Below are positions 10,811 through 22,160 of a DNA stretch of 64,000 nt, in pieces. The stretch is taken from assembly GCA_024803745.1 (NCBI GenBank), contig JANJXV010000024.1, positions 16,129,927-16,193,926 on the forward strand. The letters are read 5' to 3'. Source of the DNA: Megascapheus bottae (lineage: Eukaryota > Chordata > Mammalia > Rodentia > Geomyidae). How positions within the stretch are numbered: the stretch's first letter is position 1; each line of letters begins with the position of its first letter. A model generated the notes under the pieces. That model saw only the letters and a list, made by a program, of their open reading frames with translations, was not told the DNA's origin and made no database searches. A program made the translations under genes and the position numbers.

Positions 10811-11739
10811 TTTAAAAACAAACTCTATTTGCTTTAACAAAAGAGAAGTCAAATTTTAGGTCTTTTGTGTTTGCCTGTGATTGATTATTTCCTCTTAAAC
10901 TGTCACATTCTTTCTCTAGATTAGAAGTTGAGAGCAAGGAGGAATGAGGGCACTTCATTTATATTCCAGTGTGGTAGAGTGAGCAGCCAGGCTTGATTTA
11001 GTACATTAGAACACCTCAGAACATGGCTTGAGCCAAAAGGACTGAAAAAGTCACACTGTCCTCCTATAATTAGTTTTTAAAGCTCAGAAGTCTATTTGGT
11101 GAACTGATGAATAAGGAACCCAGTGCCCTTTACATTGAATAAAGCTTATGTCCTCCTCTTTGCTAAGCAAGGCCCTTTTCTCTACTTGTTTTTTTGTTTT
11201 AACTAAAAAAAATAAGATGTATTATTTCCAGGTTTAGCTTTGAGAATAAGGGGAAAAAATAGGTCAAGCCTGGGCTTTAATAGATAAAAGAGAAATAGCA
11301 AATATCCTTTTGTTCTCAAAGAAGCTGAAACCAGGCTGTCTGGCCCATTGTCTTTGCACCTGCCGTATATTATCTGTATATTTTTCCCTTTGAGATGATG
11401 AGTATCTGCTGATAAAAGACTGCTGAAGGTGTAATTAACAGGAAGAGGAAGGTGTTAAGAGAGTAAAGAAAGAAGAGATGTCTGGGAGCTGGGGAGACCA
11501 TGTATATAAGATAAACAGAATTCCCATTTCACCCATTTTACAGTCACCCCTTTCATTGAGGGCTCCTTGAGTTTAGAAAATACCTATCATTTCTCTAGAG
11601 CCAGGTTTGAAAGCTCTTAAGTGTAACTGGTGGAATTAGGACCTGAATTCTAGGGGCTAGAGTTAAGTCAAACAATACATAAAAACTAACTATAGCAGAG
11701 AGAAGATGAATGATAAAAGAATTGATTTTCTGAGCCAGG
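10811..11739. other. Intronic sequence, nothing recognised
   Basis: No recognisable repeat or coding similarity. Confidence 0.5.
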
Positions 11740-11960
11740 TACTTGTAGCTCATGCCTATAATCGTAGCTACTCAGAAGGCTGAGATCTCAGTATTTCGTT
11801 TCAAAAGCCAGCCAAGGTAGAGAAGTGCATGAGACTACTATCACTAATTAACCACCAGAAAACCAGAAGTGGTGCTGGTGCTGTGGCTAAGTGGTAGAGT
11901 ACTAGCCTTGAGCAAAAAGAGCTTGGGGACAGTTCCCAGGGCCTAAGTTCAAGCCTCATG
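11740..11960 (+). mobile_element. B1-Geo hybrid SINE
   Basis: Left half is 7SL/B1-like: GTAGCTCATGCCTATAATCG, TAGCTACTCAGAAGGCTGAG. A linker ATTAACCACCAGAAAACCAG leads to the Geo half: GTGGTAGAGTACTAGCCTTG, GACAGTTCCCAGGGCC, AAGTTCAAGCCTCATGACC. The tail has become ATC-rich (11968-12002). This shows the Geo half joined to a B1-type left half instead of the ID-like one. Confidence 0.78.
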
Positions 11961-12084
11961 ACCCAAGTCATCATCATTATCATTACCATGATCATCATCA
12001 TTTCTGGACCAGTTGTGCAATCTGTTTTAACAATCAGAGCAGGAGTTGTTAGTGCCTAGCAATATATGGCAGTATTATTAGTTT

Positions 12085-12215
12085 CCAAGTATTATTATTA
12101 TTGTTGTTCCTCTTTAACAAGTTCAGAGAAAGTAAGCAACTTCCTGAAGTTCACAGAGCCGTTATGTGACAGAGAGTGTAAGTCTAGATAAACTGGTCAA
12201 CCAATGTAAGAAAAT
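12085..12215 (+). mobile_element. MIR-like ancient SINE
   Basis: GAAAGTAAGCAACTTCCTGA, AGTTCACAGAGCCGTTATGT and AAGTCTAGATAAACTGGTC parallel the MIR core order (AGGTTAAGTAACTTGCCCAAGG, CACACAGCTAGTAAGTGG). Weak but ordered. Confidence 0.5.
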
Positions 12216-12411
12216 GGGTCAGGTGTTTCCATTTTTGGACTTTTGAGTTACTGCTTCCTTTTTAGTAATCCCTACAATCTTGACTGGAAAACTGTTCTTT
12301 TGCTAATGTCATGGACTTATATCTTGTAGGCACTTTGACTCTCAATTTTGTGTGTTTGGTGTTCATTGTCATATATATGTTTTATGTAGATTTTCAATCT
12401 GGGGTTGGTTT

Positions 12412-12645
12412 GGTTTGGTGCTAGTACTAGGGATTGAACTTAGGGTTTTGGTGCTACCCCTTAGCTTTTTTAGATCATGGTTGGCAATCTACCACTTGAG
12501 CCATAGTTCTGCTTCTGGCTTTTTGGTGGTTTATTAAAGATAAGAGTCTGATAGACTTTTCTGTCCAAGCTGGCTTCAAACTACTATCTTCATATTTTAG
12601 CCTCCTGAGTAAGATTTCAGGTACAAGCCAATAATACTTGGCTTA
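12412..12645 (-). mobile_element. B1-Geo hybrid SINE
   Basis: Plus strand: GATTGAACTTAGGGTTTTGG, TACCACTTGAGCCATAGTTC, TGCTTCTGGCTTTTTGGTGG, the linker TTATTAAAGATAAGAGTCTG, then the B1-like half AGCTGGCTTCAAACTACTAT and AGCCTCCTGAGTAAGATTTC. Same two-half order as 11740-11960 in the opposite orientation. Confidence 0.75.
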
Positions 12646-14735
12646 TATTTCAATAATGCATAAACAGCATGTACCCATCTACATTTGGGAAGAATGACGA
12701 ACTGAAACCAATTCAAAGTGAAGAAAATAGAAATAAATACTATTGTAAAAAGAAAGACAAAACAAAGGGGATGAAATATATATAAATTATGTCATGGATT
12801 AAATATGTTTCAGATGGAAAATGATACAACCCTGAGTAGGACAAAGATCTTTGAAGATATTTTTATATATATTTACTTCCTAAGTAACTTTTTAGTTTAT
12901 CTAGTTTAGTTTATCTAGTGACTGATGTGTTACTGCTTTTTGTTGCTTTATGTAATTGTAAAGTCAGGAAGATTAAGTATTAGGGAAATGTTTGGCATGA
13001 CCTCTATACTATAATGAAGAAAGAGTCCACCTGAAAGCAGTAGCATTCCTTTAGAATCTCAGGGGCCTGAGCTCTTCATCCTGTTTCTTCTTGTCAGTCT
13101 GTACTGTCCAGTCACTTCATGAAGTGAAGATTAGACAATTAGAAAGGAAGTAGATATCTATCTAGAGTAGGAATATAGTTAAATATAAAAATAGTCTGAA
13201 TAAAAGAGAACATAATATTCCAAGAATTTCTCTTTGAAAGGTTCCCAACATAATATAAAGCAACAGCTATTAAAAGGTTCCAGCTAACTACAGTTATTAA
13301 AGAATCTTCAGATAAATGTGAAGAAGCAATGAATGAGGTGATACGGGGGGAAAAAAGACATAAGCTATCTTGAACAAAATGTTCATTTGAATGGAGACAT
13401 TTATTTCACTATCTCTGGATGCTTAATATGACTTTTAAAATGTAATTGTAAAAGGAAAGATGAATCAGAGTGCATGAATGTATTAAATAAGTGCAGAAGT
13501 AGAAAATGCCATACTAAAATGTTGGATTTTTCTTCCTCCCTTCCTCAATTAAGCAAGAGGAAGATCATGGATGCATGATTTGCCAGGCAAATCAGAATGA
13601 GAAACAGACCTAAATCTCACAGTTAAAAACCAAAATCCAGTTCATTAGCAAATGACTCAGCTCTGTACACATCACGTAATGTCTAAGGTAATTGAATCAG
13701 TCTTTTTGTTATTATATCAAACTGATATGACTCATGTTAGCAAAAGACTGTTGATTGGCAGTAATTTTTTTTGACAAACCCAAACTTAGAATCTCCCTTT
13801 AAATATGTCTTTGACATGATTTGAGAAGTATTGTCCTGTTGGAATCATTTAAAAGGCACTTATTTGTTGGTTTCCTTAGTATTTTATTTCTTTTTCAATT
13901 TCAGATCATGGAATTATTTACTATTTTTCATGTAGATGTTCATTTAACTATACTATTTCTCTTTCTCTTGTGTGAAGTTTTAATAAAAGGAAAAGAATTA
14001 CCATTCTAATTTAGTCCCTCGTAGCCCTCATGGCTGATAGATGAGCTGTTGTGTTGTGGTGGTAGGCCAAGTGCTTATGGTACAACCTGGGTGGGTGAAC
14101 AGGAGAAGCACAGGTGATAAAACCTTTGATGAATCTTGAACCTGCTCCCGACTCACCCAGTCAGCTGCAGGCTGAAATTGCCTGCCTGTGGATAAAGGAC
14201 CTGCTTGCTTATATCCATCATTCTTTGCCCACTTAGACTTTTTGTGGTGACTCTCTTTCCCCTTTCTCTCTGCCATGTCCATTCTTTGTGGAATGGTGCT
14301 AACCATCCCTGTGCCTGTGCACCTCAAATTTCAAGGTTCAACTCAGACATCAGATCCTCCTACATCTCCTCCCAGAAACGGCCTCCCTTCCTCCAAACCA
14401 TCCTGCTTCCTGCCCAAACCAAGTGTTTTCAGTGTAGGGGGAGCCACATTGTAAAATAGTGTTCAGGGCATTTTATAGTGTGAGGAATAAAATTCTCAGG
14501 GGAGAAAATACTGTGATGAGTTAAAGCCAGATAGAAAATTATAATTACCCGAGAGAGGGGATGATGATGATAGAATTGGGGACAAGGAGAAGGAAATAAC
14601 TTAGCTAAATCCTCACCCATCCATTGAGCAAGAGGTCAGAATAAAATGTCTAAAATCAATACGTCAACAGGTACCAGTCTCAGCAGATTATTTAGTGAGA
14701 TAAATGTAATCACAGGAAGAATTGACATGGTGGTG

Positions 14736-14738
<3 letters not shown>
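12646..14738. other. Intronic sequence, nothing recognised
   Basis: About 2 kb with no recognised repeat. A repeated TAGTTTATCTAGT at 12892-12920 is a local duplication. The open frames here (for example the 99 codons at 14028-14327, minus) have no recognisable similarity. Confidence 0.5.
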
Positions 14739-14795
<57 letters not shown>

Positions 14796-14816
14796 ATGTG
14801 TGTGTTTATGTGTGTA
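14739..14816. repeat. (TG)n microsatellite
   Basis: About 27 uninterrupted TG units at 14739-14793, then degenerate TTTATGTGTG units to 14816. Likely length-polymorphic. Confidence 0.95.
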
Positions 14817-16570
14817 TTTTATAAAGCACAGAGTGGAAGCTGGGAGAACTGGGACAGGGTGATAGGTAATTATTATGTTGGTTTAATATTTTCAATTACT
14901 TAAAAAAAAACAATCTATACATCTTCAAATCGGGTTAGTATTTACTGCCTGTTTGCTAATTTTCTACAAATACACTGCCATTCCAATGTTTCTCCCCTGG
15001 AAAATATCTCTAATTTGTTTTATACACAACATTTACCCACTGTAGTGTGTGGCCTTTCCTCTCTATCCCTGTGTCTTTCTTCTAAAACTCTTGCCCCACA
15101 CCATCCTTCATCCCTTCTCCCTGTTGTAAGAGAGTTTGTGTTTAGCTGTTACTGCTTAAGATGGATTGTTGAGTGACTCTTGTCTGAACAGATTTCAATT
15201 TTTAAAGAGAAAACTAAATGATAATTTGAAAAATGACTAGAATATTCAGTGAGATGGAATATTCATAGGAAGGTGTTCAGTGCTACATCACTTTCCACTT
15301 TTAAACCTTTAGTCATTCCTTGTAGTTGAAAAGCCAAGATATGTCATGTCCAACCTGCAATAAGTGATAACTGATGATGTTAATCTTTATTAATGTTGTT
15401 GTGATGTTTAAGACATACTATTGATAGGTGACTGTTGTTTGTATGAATGCATAACTTATGGAGGCAACTAGAAGGAAAATCGCATGTTTCCAGATGACCC
15501 ATCAACTAAAAAACAACTTGGATGGCCTAGAAATCACAGTGAAGGATACAAAACTATTTACATAAAAACTGAACTATACATTTATATTAACAATTGGAAC
15601 TTAGTCGGAAATAAAATAAGGGGACTTTAATGTATGGAATACATTGTTAATGATACAGGCAAAGATTAAAAGTTGTTCTGCTAGGGAAAATGGTAAATTA
15701 AAACTTTAATTGTAGAGAAATTTTAAGGTATTTCTTCTCATAGGAATTATGCAGGTCTGAGTCAAATAGTAACAAATTTTTTTAACATAATGAATTTCAC
15801 ATGATAATGCCTCTGAACTTATCACAAAGCTAGCTATCTTGACCTATGATTAAAATCTTGACCTTTAATTGGAGAATAGCTGCTGGAACTTTGGTGTTTT
15901 TCTACCTATTCATTTCTCTAAGGCGTCTGCCTTCATGTCTTTTTTTTTAGATAGGCTTCCCTATGCTAGCAAAGCTGCCTTCAATGGAATGGTCCTGTCT
16001 CTATACCTTTGCTCCCTACCCATGCTGCGTTGCCAATACACCCTCTTTTCTTCTTCTTTGAGAAAAGGCTCAATTATGCACACTATTTTTTTCTGGGCAC
16101 ACTCATTTGAACACAACAAATAAACCTCCAAAAATGCTTCGAGAAGGACAGAAAGAGTAGCAGAAGAAAATGTGCATTTATGTGTTCAAGGATTTTATAT
16201 ATCCAAACATGGCTGGCTACTATCGTCTGCTCAGCTCTCTGGATCTGAAATTGGAAGAGCAGAAATAGTTTCCTAGAGTTCTGATTGCATTAAGTAATTC
16301 TGTTCAAGATTTTAATTTGGGACATTAACTTCTCATCACACATGTTGTTTTATACCTTATATAAAATGCTCAGAAACTCAAGACATTGATTAGAAAGTCA
16401 GTGTGCCACTGGGAGATGCCTCTAAGAGGTGACTCCCTGGAGACTGCTAGCCTAGCTCCTAGTTTGGACAGAGATAGAGAGATGCTAACTTTGAAATACC
16501 CAGCAATTACCCTTCTTTTTCTCATTCCTTGTTTTATTTCCCTGCCCTTAAATTTTTTTCATTGCTTGTA
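14817..16570. other. Intronic sequence, nothing recognised
   Basis: No repeat family or coding similarity recognised. Confidence 0.5.
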
Positions 16571-16720
16571 ATCTGACAAGTTTTAAACTTACAGAAAAGT
16601 TGAAAGAATCATATATACATATATATATATGTATACATATATATGCTTAAATCTGCTGTTCATATTTTGCTATACCCATTAACCTCTCCAAATGTACTCA
16701 CTCACTGCCCTCTTGCCAAA
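16571..16720. mobile_element. Possible old L1-type 3' fragment with (AT)n
   Basis: AAACTTACAGAAAAGTTGAA and TTGCTATACCCATTAACC resemble a 3' segment common in old mammalian L1s (ACTTACAGAAAAGTTGCAAG). It is interrupted by an AT/ATAC microsatellite at 16611-16645. Orientation not resolved. Confidence 0.4.
16611..16645. repeat. (TA)n/(TATACA)n microsatellite
   Basis: Alternating A/T with interspersed TATACA units. Confidence 0.85.
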
Positions 16721-16879
16721 CTAATCAAACTGTTATTCTTCAGCTGCAACGTATCTTTACTGTATATGTTGCTTATGCCTCTACAACACACAAACGTAGC
16801 AGCTTAAAGACTTATTTTATAATAGGTCAGAAATCTAACGTAAGTATCACAAGGCTAAGAATCAAGGGAAGTCTGTGTA

Positions 16880-17040
16880 ACTGATACTCTACCAATTGAC
16901 ACATGCCTCCACTTCTGGCTTTTTGCTGTGATAATTGGCCATAAGAATCACTCAACTTTTTTCCTTCTGGGCTAGCAGTGGATTTTGATCTTCACATCTC
17001 AGCCTCCTGAATAAGATCACAGGTGTGATCACCACCTGAG
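16880..17040 (-). mobile_element. B1-Geo hybrid SINE, diverged
   Basis: GCCTCCACTTCTGGCTTTTT, a linker GTGATAATTGGCCATAAGAA, and CTTCACATCTCAGCCTCCTG then AAGATCACAGGTGTGATC. This is the Geo-to-B1 order on the plus strand. The distal Geo half is missing or unrecognisable. Confidence 0.65.
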
Positions 17041-17169
17041 GTAGGTCTTTTTTTTAATTTGAGATGCAGTAAAGATTCACATATTATATCTCTACTTTCT
17101 GCTAACATGCAACAGTCTCAACACTCCTTCCATTTTTTTTTTCATGTCACTGCATTTGTGGACAACAGT

Positions 17170-17365
17170 CTAGACAAGCTGGCCACCAGTAACTGTGCAT
17201 ATAATTCTAGCTACACAGGAGGCTGAGATAAGGAGGATCAAAGTACAGGGCTGTGCTGAGAAGTCTAAGAGACTTCATCTACAGAATAACCAGATTGGAG
17301 GCATGGTTCAACTGAAAAGTGAGCCAAGCAAGTGCAAGGGTCTGTGTTTAAACATTGTTGGGGGT
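17170..17365 (+). mobile_element. B1-like + tRNA/Geo-like SINE, diverged
   Basis: TAATTCTAGCTACACAGGAG and CTGAGATAAGGAGGATCAAA are B1-like. AGGCATGGTTCAACTGAAAA and AAGTGCAAGGGTCTGTGTTT look like a degraded second half. Flank-to-flank relation with the element at 16880-17040 is unclear. Confidence 0.6.
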
Positions 17366-17642
17366 GGGGGAGACACCCATGGGCAGGTGCTACAATGGAA
17401 TGTCAGATTTCCTCTAAAGGTCTGGATTCATCTAGCAGTTTCATTGTGATTATATCCTGAGCTGTCCCCTGAGAAGCTTCTACCAGGAACATGTTATGTG
17501 TAATAGTCTATATTAAACCTCCCATTTCATCACTTCACTCAAACCCTGGTTGTGCTGCTACTGGCAAAGCTAAGCCTAACCATTTGATTAAGGTAGTAAC
17601 TGCCAGATAGCTCTTTTATTTGCTTCCCTTACTAACTACTGA

Positions 17643-17741
17643 TTTTTTTCATATAATTTTTATTGTAATTAATAGAAGGGTTCTATAATATTCACCAAAC
17701 AGAAGGTGCATTACTTCACAAACATTGATACCCTTTCCTAT
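17643..17741 (-). mobile_element. LINE-1 3' tail only (about 100 bases)
   Basis: Plus strand TTTTTATTGTAATTAATAG, AGAAGGTGCATTACTTCACA and AACATTGATACCCTTTCC match the last 100 bases of the L1 at 8858-9908. It is severely 5' truncated and followed directly by an IDL-Geo element. Confidence 0.85.
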
Positions 17742-17749
17742 GTAAAATT

Positions 17750-17931
17750 TTTGCTGGTCCTAGGCCCTGCACTCTGGGCCTGAGACTGTCCTTGGGGTTT
17801 CTTAAGGCAGGCTACAGCTTGAGCCACAGCACCACTTCTGGCTTTTTCTATGCATGTGGTACCAAGGAATCGAGCCCGGGTCTTCGTGCATGCCAGACAA
17901 GCACTCTACCTCTAGACCAAACACCCAGCCT
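17750..17931 (-). mobile_element. IDL-Geo SINE
   Basis: Plus strand TTGCTGGTCCTAGGCCC, CTTGGGGTTTCTTAAGGCAG, CCACTTCTGGCTTTTTCTAT, GGAATCGAGCCCGGGTCTTC, ending at CAAACACCCAGCC. The T-run is only five bases. The Geo half has short internal deletions. Confidence 0.82.
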
Positions 17932-18139
17932 AGTGATCTTAAGGATGATTCCCAGAGACATTGTGATTATCCTACTCTTAGCATCCATCCATTGATAAAT
18001 GGCATCCATACAGCTGTGAATTAAATAAACAGCTTTTCCTCCACTTCCTACTCCCTCTTCTAGTCACCTATGTATGTCATATCCACACATTTTTAAATCA
18101 GTGAATTGTAGAGATGATTTGCTGAGATGATTTAAATAT

Positions 18140-18480
18140 ACAGAGCTCAACAGACCTTAGTGTTCGTTTGGACAAGCTTTGACAACTCTATACACACATG
18201 TAATGATTTGCTCTTCCACTGTTACTAGTGAGCATTTGGATCGTGTCCAGTTTCAGTCCCTTGTAAACAAAACTGCACTAAATATGCAGTATGACTAATT
18301 AATTCTTAGAAAATATTCTTGTCCTCATATGCTTTTATGCTTTTGAACAACAATGTGGGAGTAGAATTGTTGGATCATAGGATTCATGTAGATTAAATGT
18401 TATGTGAAACTTGAGATTTCTCATCGCTTCATATCCTTGTCAGTATTTCATTCTATTCTTTATTTTCTGTAAGAGCTTAG
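18140..18480 (-). mobile_element. Old L1M-like 3' fragment
   Basis: AGTGAGCATTTGGATCGTGT, AGTAGAATTGTTGGATCATA and TTCATATCCTTGTCAGTATT are antisense to the block GGACATTTGGGTTG ... GGAATTGCTGGGTCATATG known from old L1 3' regions. Confidence 0.65.
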
Positions 18481-18523
18481 TTGATACTGATTATTCTTTT
18501 TTCTTTAAAAAATTTAATAGAGG

Positions 18524-18716
18524 CGGGGCCAGGAGTATAGTCTAGTAGTAAAGTGCTAGTCTAGGATACATAAAGCCCTGAGTTCGATTCCTCAGTACCA
18601 CATACACAGAAAAGGCCAGAAGTGGTACTGTGGCTCAAGGATAGAGCACTCACTTTGAGAAAGCCCGACAGTGCCCACGCCCTGAGTTGAAGCCCCAGGA
18701 CTGGCAAAAAAAAAAA
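18524..18716 (+). mobile_element. IDL-Geo SINE (first of a head-to-tail pair)
   Basis: GGGGCCAGGAGTATAGTCTA, GAGTTCGATTCCTCAGTACC (B-box region), CCAGAAGTGGTACTGTGGCT and AGCCCCAGGACTGGCAAAAA. AATAGAGG before it and AATAGTAGAGG after it may be an eroded target-site duplication. Confidence 0.85.
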
Positions 18717-18725
18717 CCCCAAAAT

Positions 18726-18945
18726 AGTAGAGGAGCCCAGAGTGTGGCCTAGTGGTAGAGTGCTTGCCTACCATGAACAAAGTCTTGAGTTCCATTCCTT
18801 GGTACCACGTACCCAGAAAAGGCCAAAAGTGGTGCTATGGCCAACTGGTAAAGCATTAGCCTTGAGAAAGCTCAAGGATGCTGTCAAGGCCCTGAGTTCA
18901 AGCCCCATGACTGACAAAAAATAAACAAAAACCAAATAAATAAAT
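18726..18945 (+). mobile_element. IDL-Geo SINE (second of a head-to-tail pair)
   Basis: GTGTGGCCTAGTGGTAGAGT (A-box region), GAGTTCCATTCCTTGGTACC, CCAAAAGTGGTGCTATGGCC, AGTTCAAGCCCCATGACTGA, tail (AAATAA)n to 18945. It begins about ten bases after the tail of the first copy. The two differ at many sites, so they are separate insertions rather than a duplication. Confidence 0.85.
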
Positions 18946-19788
18946 GTTTGATAGAATTCAGTATTCAAAAGGTCACATAGACCTGCATTTTCTTGGGAGA
19001 AGTTCTTCTTTACTATTTTAGTATGTTAAATACAGATGGGACATTTGCAGTTCCTAGTTCCATTTTGCCAATTGAATGATTCAAGGAATTTGTTCATCTG
19101 TGCTACTGAACTAACTGACGCAACATGAAAATGGTCCCTAGTTATCATTCTGAAATCTGTAAGTTTGGTGATAATGTCCCCTATTTGGTTTCTAATATTG
19201 GTAATATATGTTCCCTCACTTTTTTTTTCTTGATCAGTTTATTTAAGGCAAAAATTTGCTAACTCTCCATAAGTAGATAGAAAGTATTTTAGGTTTGGGG
19301 GAACTTGTTGTGTCTTCCCACAACCGCTTTACTGTGCTGGATTAGTAGGAAAGTAGCCACAGATAATACTGTTCATTTGGTAAACCATAGTTTTCCATTC
19401 TATGATGGTATAAACTGCTGGTGTTTTTTACTGTTATTGTTTTCTAACAGCAGTTTTTTGCTTCACTGATTTTTCTCTAACCCTTAGCTAGTCTTCATTT
19501 CTCCAATTTGTTTTCTGATAACTTTGGGTTTAATTTGCTCTTGATTTTCCTAGCTTCTTCTAGAGAAAGTAAAAATCATTGTTCCAAAGTACATTTTCTT
19601 TTCTAATATAAGCTTTTAGAGTATACATTTCTTTCTAAGCAGTGCTTTAGCTGTCCTCCTCAAATTTTGATTTTTTCGTTAACACTCAATTCAAATGTTA
19701 TCTTTTCCTTGTGATTTCCCCATATGAACCACAGATTGTTTAGTAGCACATTGCCTCAATTTCAGATATTCAGAGATATCCCAGATAC

Positions 19789-19796
19789 TTTTTTAA

Positions 19797-19846
<50 letters not shown>

Positions 19847-19972
19847 CAGTCTGGGGCTTGAACGCAAGGCCTGGGTACTACCTCTGACCATTTGTACTTA
19901 AGGCTAACAACAGCTCAGATCTCAGCCTCCTCAGTAGCTAGGATTATAATTGTGAACCACTGGTGCCTAGCT
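19789..19972 (-). mobile_element. B1-Geo type SINE (internally deleted) with (TG)n
   Basis: T-rich start, (TG)22 at 19801-19844, then CTGGGGCTTGAACGCAAGGC (Geo end) and AGATCTCAGCCTCCTCAGTA, GCTAGGATTATAATTGTGAA (B1-like). CCAGATAC at 19781-19788 is repeated at 19973-19980, a plausible target-site duplication in the surrounding L1M. Confidence 0.7.
19801..19844. repeat. (GT)n microsatellite
   Basis: 22 uninterrupted GT units between the T-rich tail complement and body of a minus-strand SINE. Confidence 0.95.
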
Positions 19973-20149
19973 CCAGATACATTCTTGTAATTGATTTGTA
20001 ACTCGATTCTTTTATGGACAGATGAAACCCTGTCAAGTGAATCCAGTTAGTTAAAATTTATTGTACTTATTATAATCTCCCATGGACTATTTTTATCCAA
20101 AATGTTACCTGTTTTGATGGCTCTTTGATACTATTGTAATTTATATGAT

Positions 20150-20345
20150 GTTGATTCTATTGTAGTTATGTATATATAACTATCATTTATGAGATATATT
20201 TATATGTACATACATATAGTACATACACAAACAATACAGATATATTGCAAAATAATTAAATATGTGCATATATGCAGATCTATTTGTAATATATATATTT
20301 GCAGATATGTACATGTATATATACAAGCACTGAAATCTAGATAGT
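20150..20345. repeat. AT-rich low-complexity region
   Basis: Irregular TATATA, GTACAT and ATATTTGCA runs; no clean unit. Confidence 0.7.
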
Positions 20346-20884
20346 GGCAGATGATAAGCTGAGATGTTGTTTAGTGAATTGTTCTCCTTCTTCCAAGGGT
20401 CTGTTTTATATGGTCAGTTGTGCAATGTCTGAACAGTTACTTAACTATTTTATTCATTTTTGTGGCTGGCCCATGGTGTGAGAACTAATTTAATACCAGT
20501 TTTTCCATCATGGCTGAAAACAGAAGTAATTATTACTGTTATTTTACTTATTTATTTTTGGAGACCCAAAATTGTCCTAGATATAGCCAGGAAGAAATCT
20601 CATTTTCTTTCAACATGACCCCATTAATCTTTTATCACTTCTAATATAACAAAATAGATAACATCCACCTTGTATTTTTCATTTCTAAGCCTAGAATCAG
20701 CCATTTCTTCAAAGTATCTCAGTTCTTTTACAAAGAAATATCATTTCAAAACTAAAATCTGAGCACTAAACGTACTCATTGCTATTACGATAGTTTAGAA
20801 CCCACAGGCTTACATCCAGACCTTATTAAAAGCAAATTTCTCATAAATATCTGCTAAAAATGAACAACTCAATAATAAAAAGTA
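20346..20884. other. Intronic sequence, possibly L1-derived
   Basis: TGGTCAGTTGTGCAATGTCT near 20412 may continue the old L1 to its left, but nothing is firm. The rest is unrecognised. Confidence 0.4.
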
Positions 20885-21440
20885 AATCCAAATTTGAAAA
20901 AATGAACAGACTCAGAATAGTTATTTCTGTAAAGAAGATATGCAAATGATTAAAAACACATGAAGAGATCATTGTCAAGAAATACAAGCAAAAGCCACAA
21001 AGCGATATTACTTCTTGTACACTAGATGGTTGTAATTTAAAAGTCAGATAATACCAAGTGTTGACAAGGATGTGAGAAAGTGGAACTTCATATGCCACTA
21101 GTGAAAAACATAAGCTGGTAAAAGTGCTGAGAAACATTGTGGCTATTTCCTGAAAAGGCTAAACTTAGAGTTATCTTGTGATCTGATCATTTAACTTAAG
21201 TGGAAACACACATCCATGCTAAACCTTATCCATAAAACGGTGGCACACATCTAGAGTCCCAGCCTGAGATGGCTGTGGCAGGATGATTGCCAGTCCAGAA
21301 CCCGCCAAGCTACATAGCAGGACCCTGTCTCAAAAGAAAAGTAGACATAAATATTCATACTGCTATTATCATAATTGACAAAAAGTAGAAACTACCCAGA
21401 TGTCCCTCAACTGATGCCTGAACAAATACCCATTGGTAAT
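20885..21440 (+). mobile_element. Old L1M-like 3' fragment (interrupted by B1)
   Basis: In order: ATATGCAAATGATTAAAAAC, ACACATGAAGAGATCATTGT, ACCAAGTGTTGACAAGGATG, TGGAACTTCATATGCC, AGTTATCTTGTGATCTGATC; then after a B1, TGACAAAAAGTAGAAACTAC, CCAGATGTCCCTCAACTGAT. This follows the sense order of the L1 ORF2 3' region closely. Confidence 0.8.
21228..21345 (+). mobile_element. B1-like SINE
   Basis: GTGGCACACATCTAGAGTCC, CCAGCCTGAGATGGCTGTGG, CAGGATGATTGCCAGTCCAG, AAGCTACATAGCAGGACCCT, GTCTCAAAAGAAAA: a complete monomer inserted within the old L1. Confidence 0.8.
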
Positions 21441-22019
21441 TTCAAGGGAAGGTATGTTTGTGGTACACAAAAGCACTGAAAGGTAGTTAGAGCATAATAG
21501 ATGCTGGAGATATTGCTCCGTCTGGAGAGAAAGGGCATAAGCACCCTGGCTTTCCCCTTCCCTATGTCTCAGTTTTCCACCAAGGCTTCTTATTATCCAG
21601 CCTAGGGAAGGAGGGAGGGATGGAATGAAGAATTTTAAAGCAGCACATGTAGGTCTTCTGTGGTCCACCCCTTTGGTTATTCTGCATTCATTCTCACCAT
21701 ATCTGTATTTTAGACATTCATAATTATGCTTAATGTGAGATAGCTGTTCATCACACAAAGGCATTTCCTCTCTTTCCCTAATAAAGAGACATGGAGTTTA
21801 TCTGGCCTTGCAGTTGCAGCCATCCCGAGTCCAGTTGCTCCACAGCTCTCCATTGCAAGTCACATAGTATTCTGCATATATGGTGACTTCAAAACTAAAT
21901 TGGAGTTCTTCACATATTTGTGCTGACTCTGCTCTTTGTATTATATTAAGGTAAGGTCTTAAGTTTTTTGCTTAGGGATAGCTTTAGACCAAGTTCCTCC
22001 TGCCAGTGCCTCTCACAAA
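21441..22019. other. Intronic sequence, nothing recognised
   Basis: A 131-codon minus-strand open frame at 21369-21764 starts in the L1 segment and has no protein similarity I recognise; treated as chance. Confidence 0.5.
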
Positions 22020-22160
22020 ACTGGGGTCACAATTTGTGTGTTTATTGCTTAAGATGGAGTTTTCACTAACTTTTGCTAGTCTGAAAGTGTAATCCTTCTC
22101 CAAATCTCTATCTCCTGAGTAGCTGGGATTATAAGAATCAGTTACCATGCCCAGCCTAGC
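22020..22160 (-). mobile_element. B1-like SINE
   Basis: AAGATGGAGTTTTCACTAAC, TCTATCTCCTGAGTAGCTGG, GATTATAAGAATCAGTTACC, ATGCCCAGCC: the antisense B1 order. Confidence 0.7.

Larger units (their letters stand above)
19010..20110 (-). mobile_element. Old L1M-like ORF2 fragment (interrupted)
   Basis: Antisense L1 blocks occur in the correct order: GGTTTCTAATATTGGTAATA, TTTTTTCTTGATCAGTTTAT, TTTGGGTTTAATTTGCTCTT, TTCTTTTCTAATATAAGCTT, AGCAGTGCTTTAGCTGTCCT, CCTTGTGATTTCCCCATATG, ATCCCAGATAC. A SINE with a TG tract interrupts it at 19789-19972, after which it resumes with ATTCTTGTAATTGATTTG. Confidence 0.75.

Noticed and set aside
21369..21764. 131-codon minus-strand open frame
   Set aside because: Overlaps an old L1 fragment on the other strand and has no similarity to a known protein.
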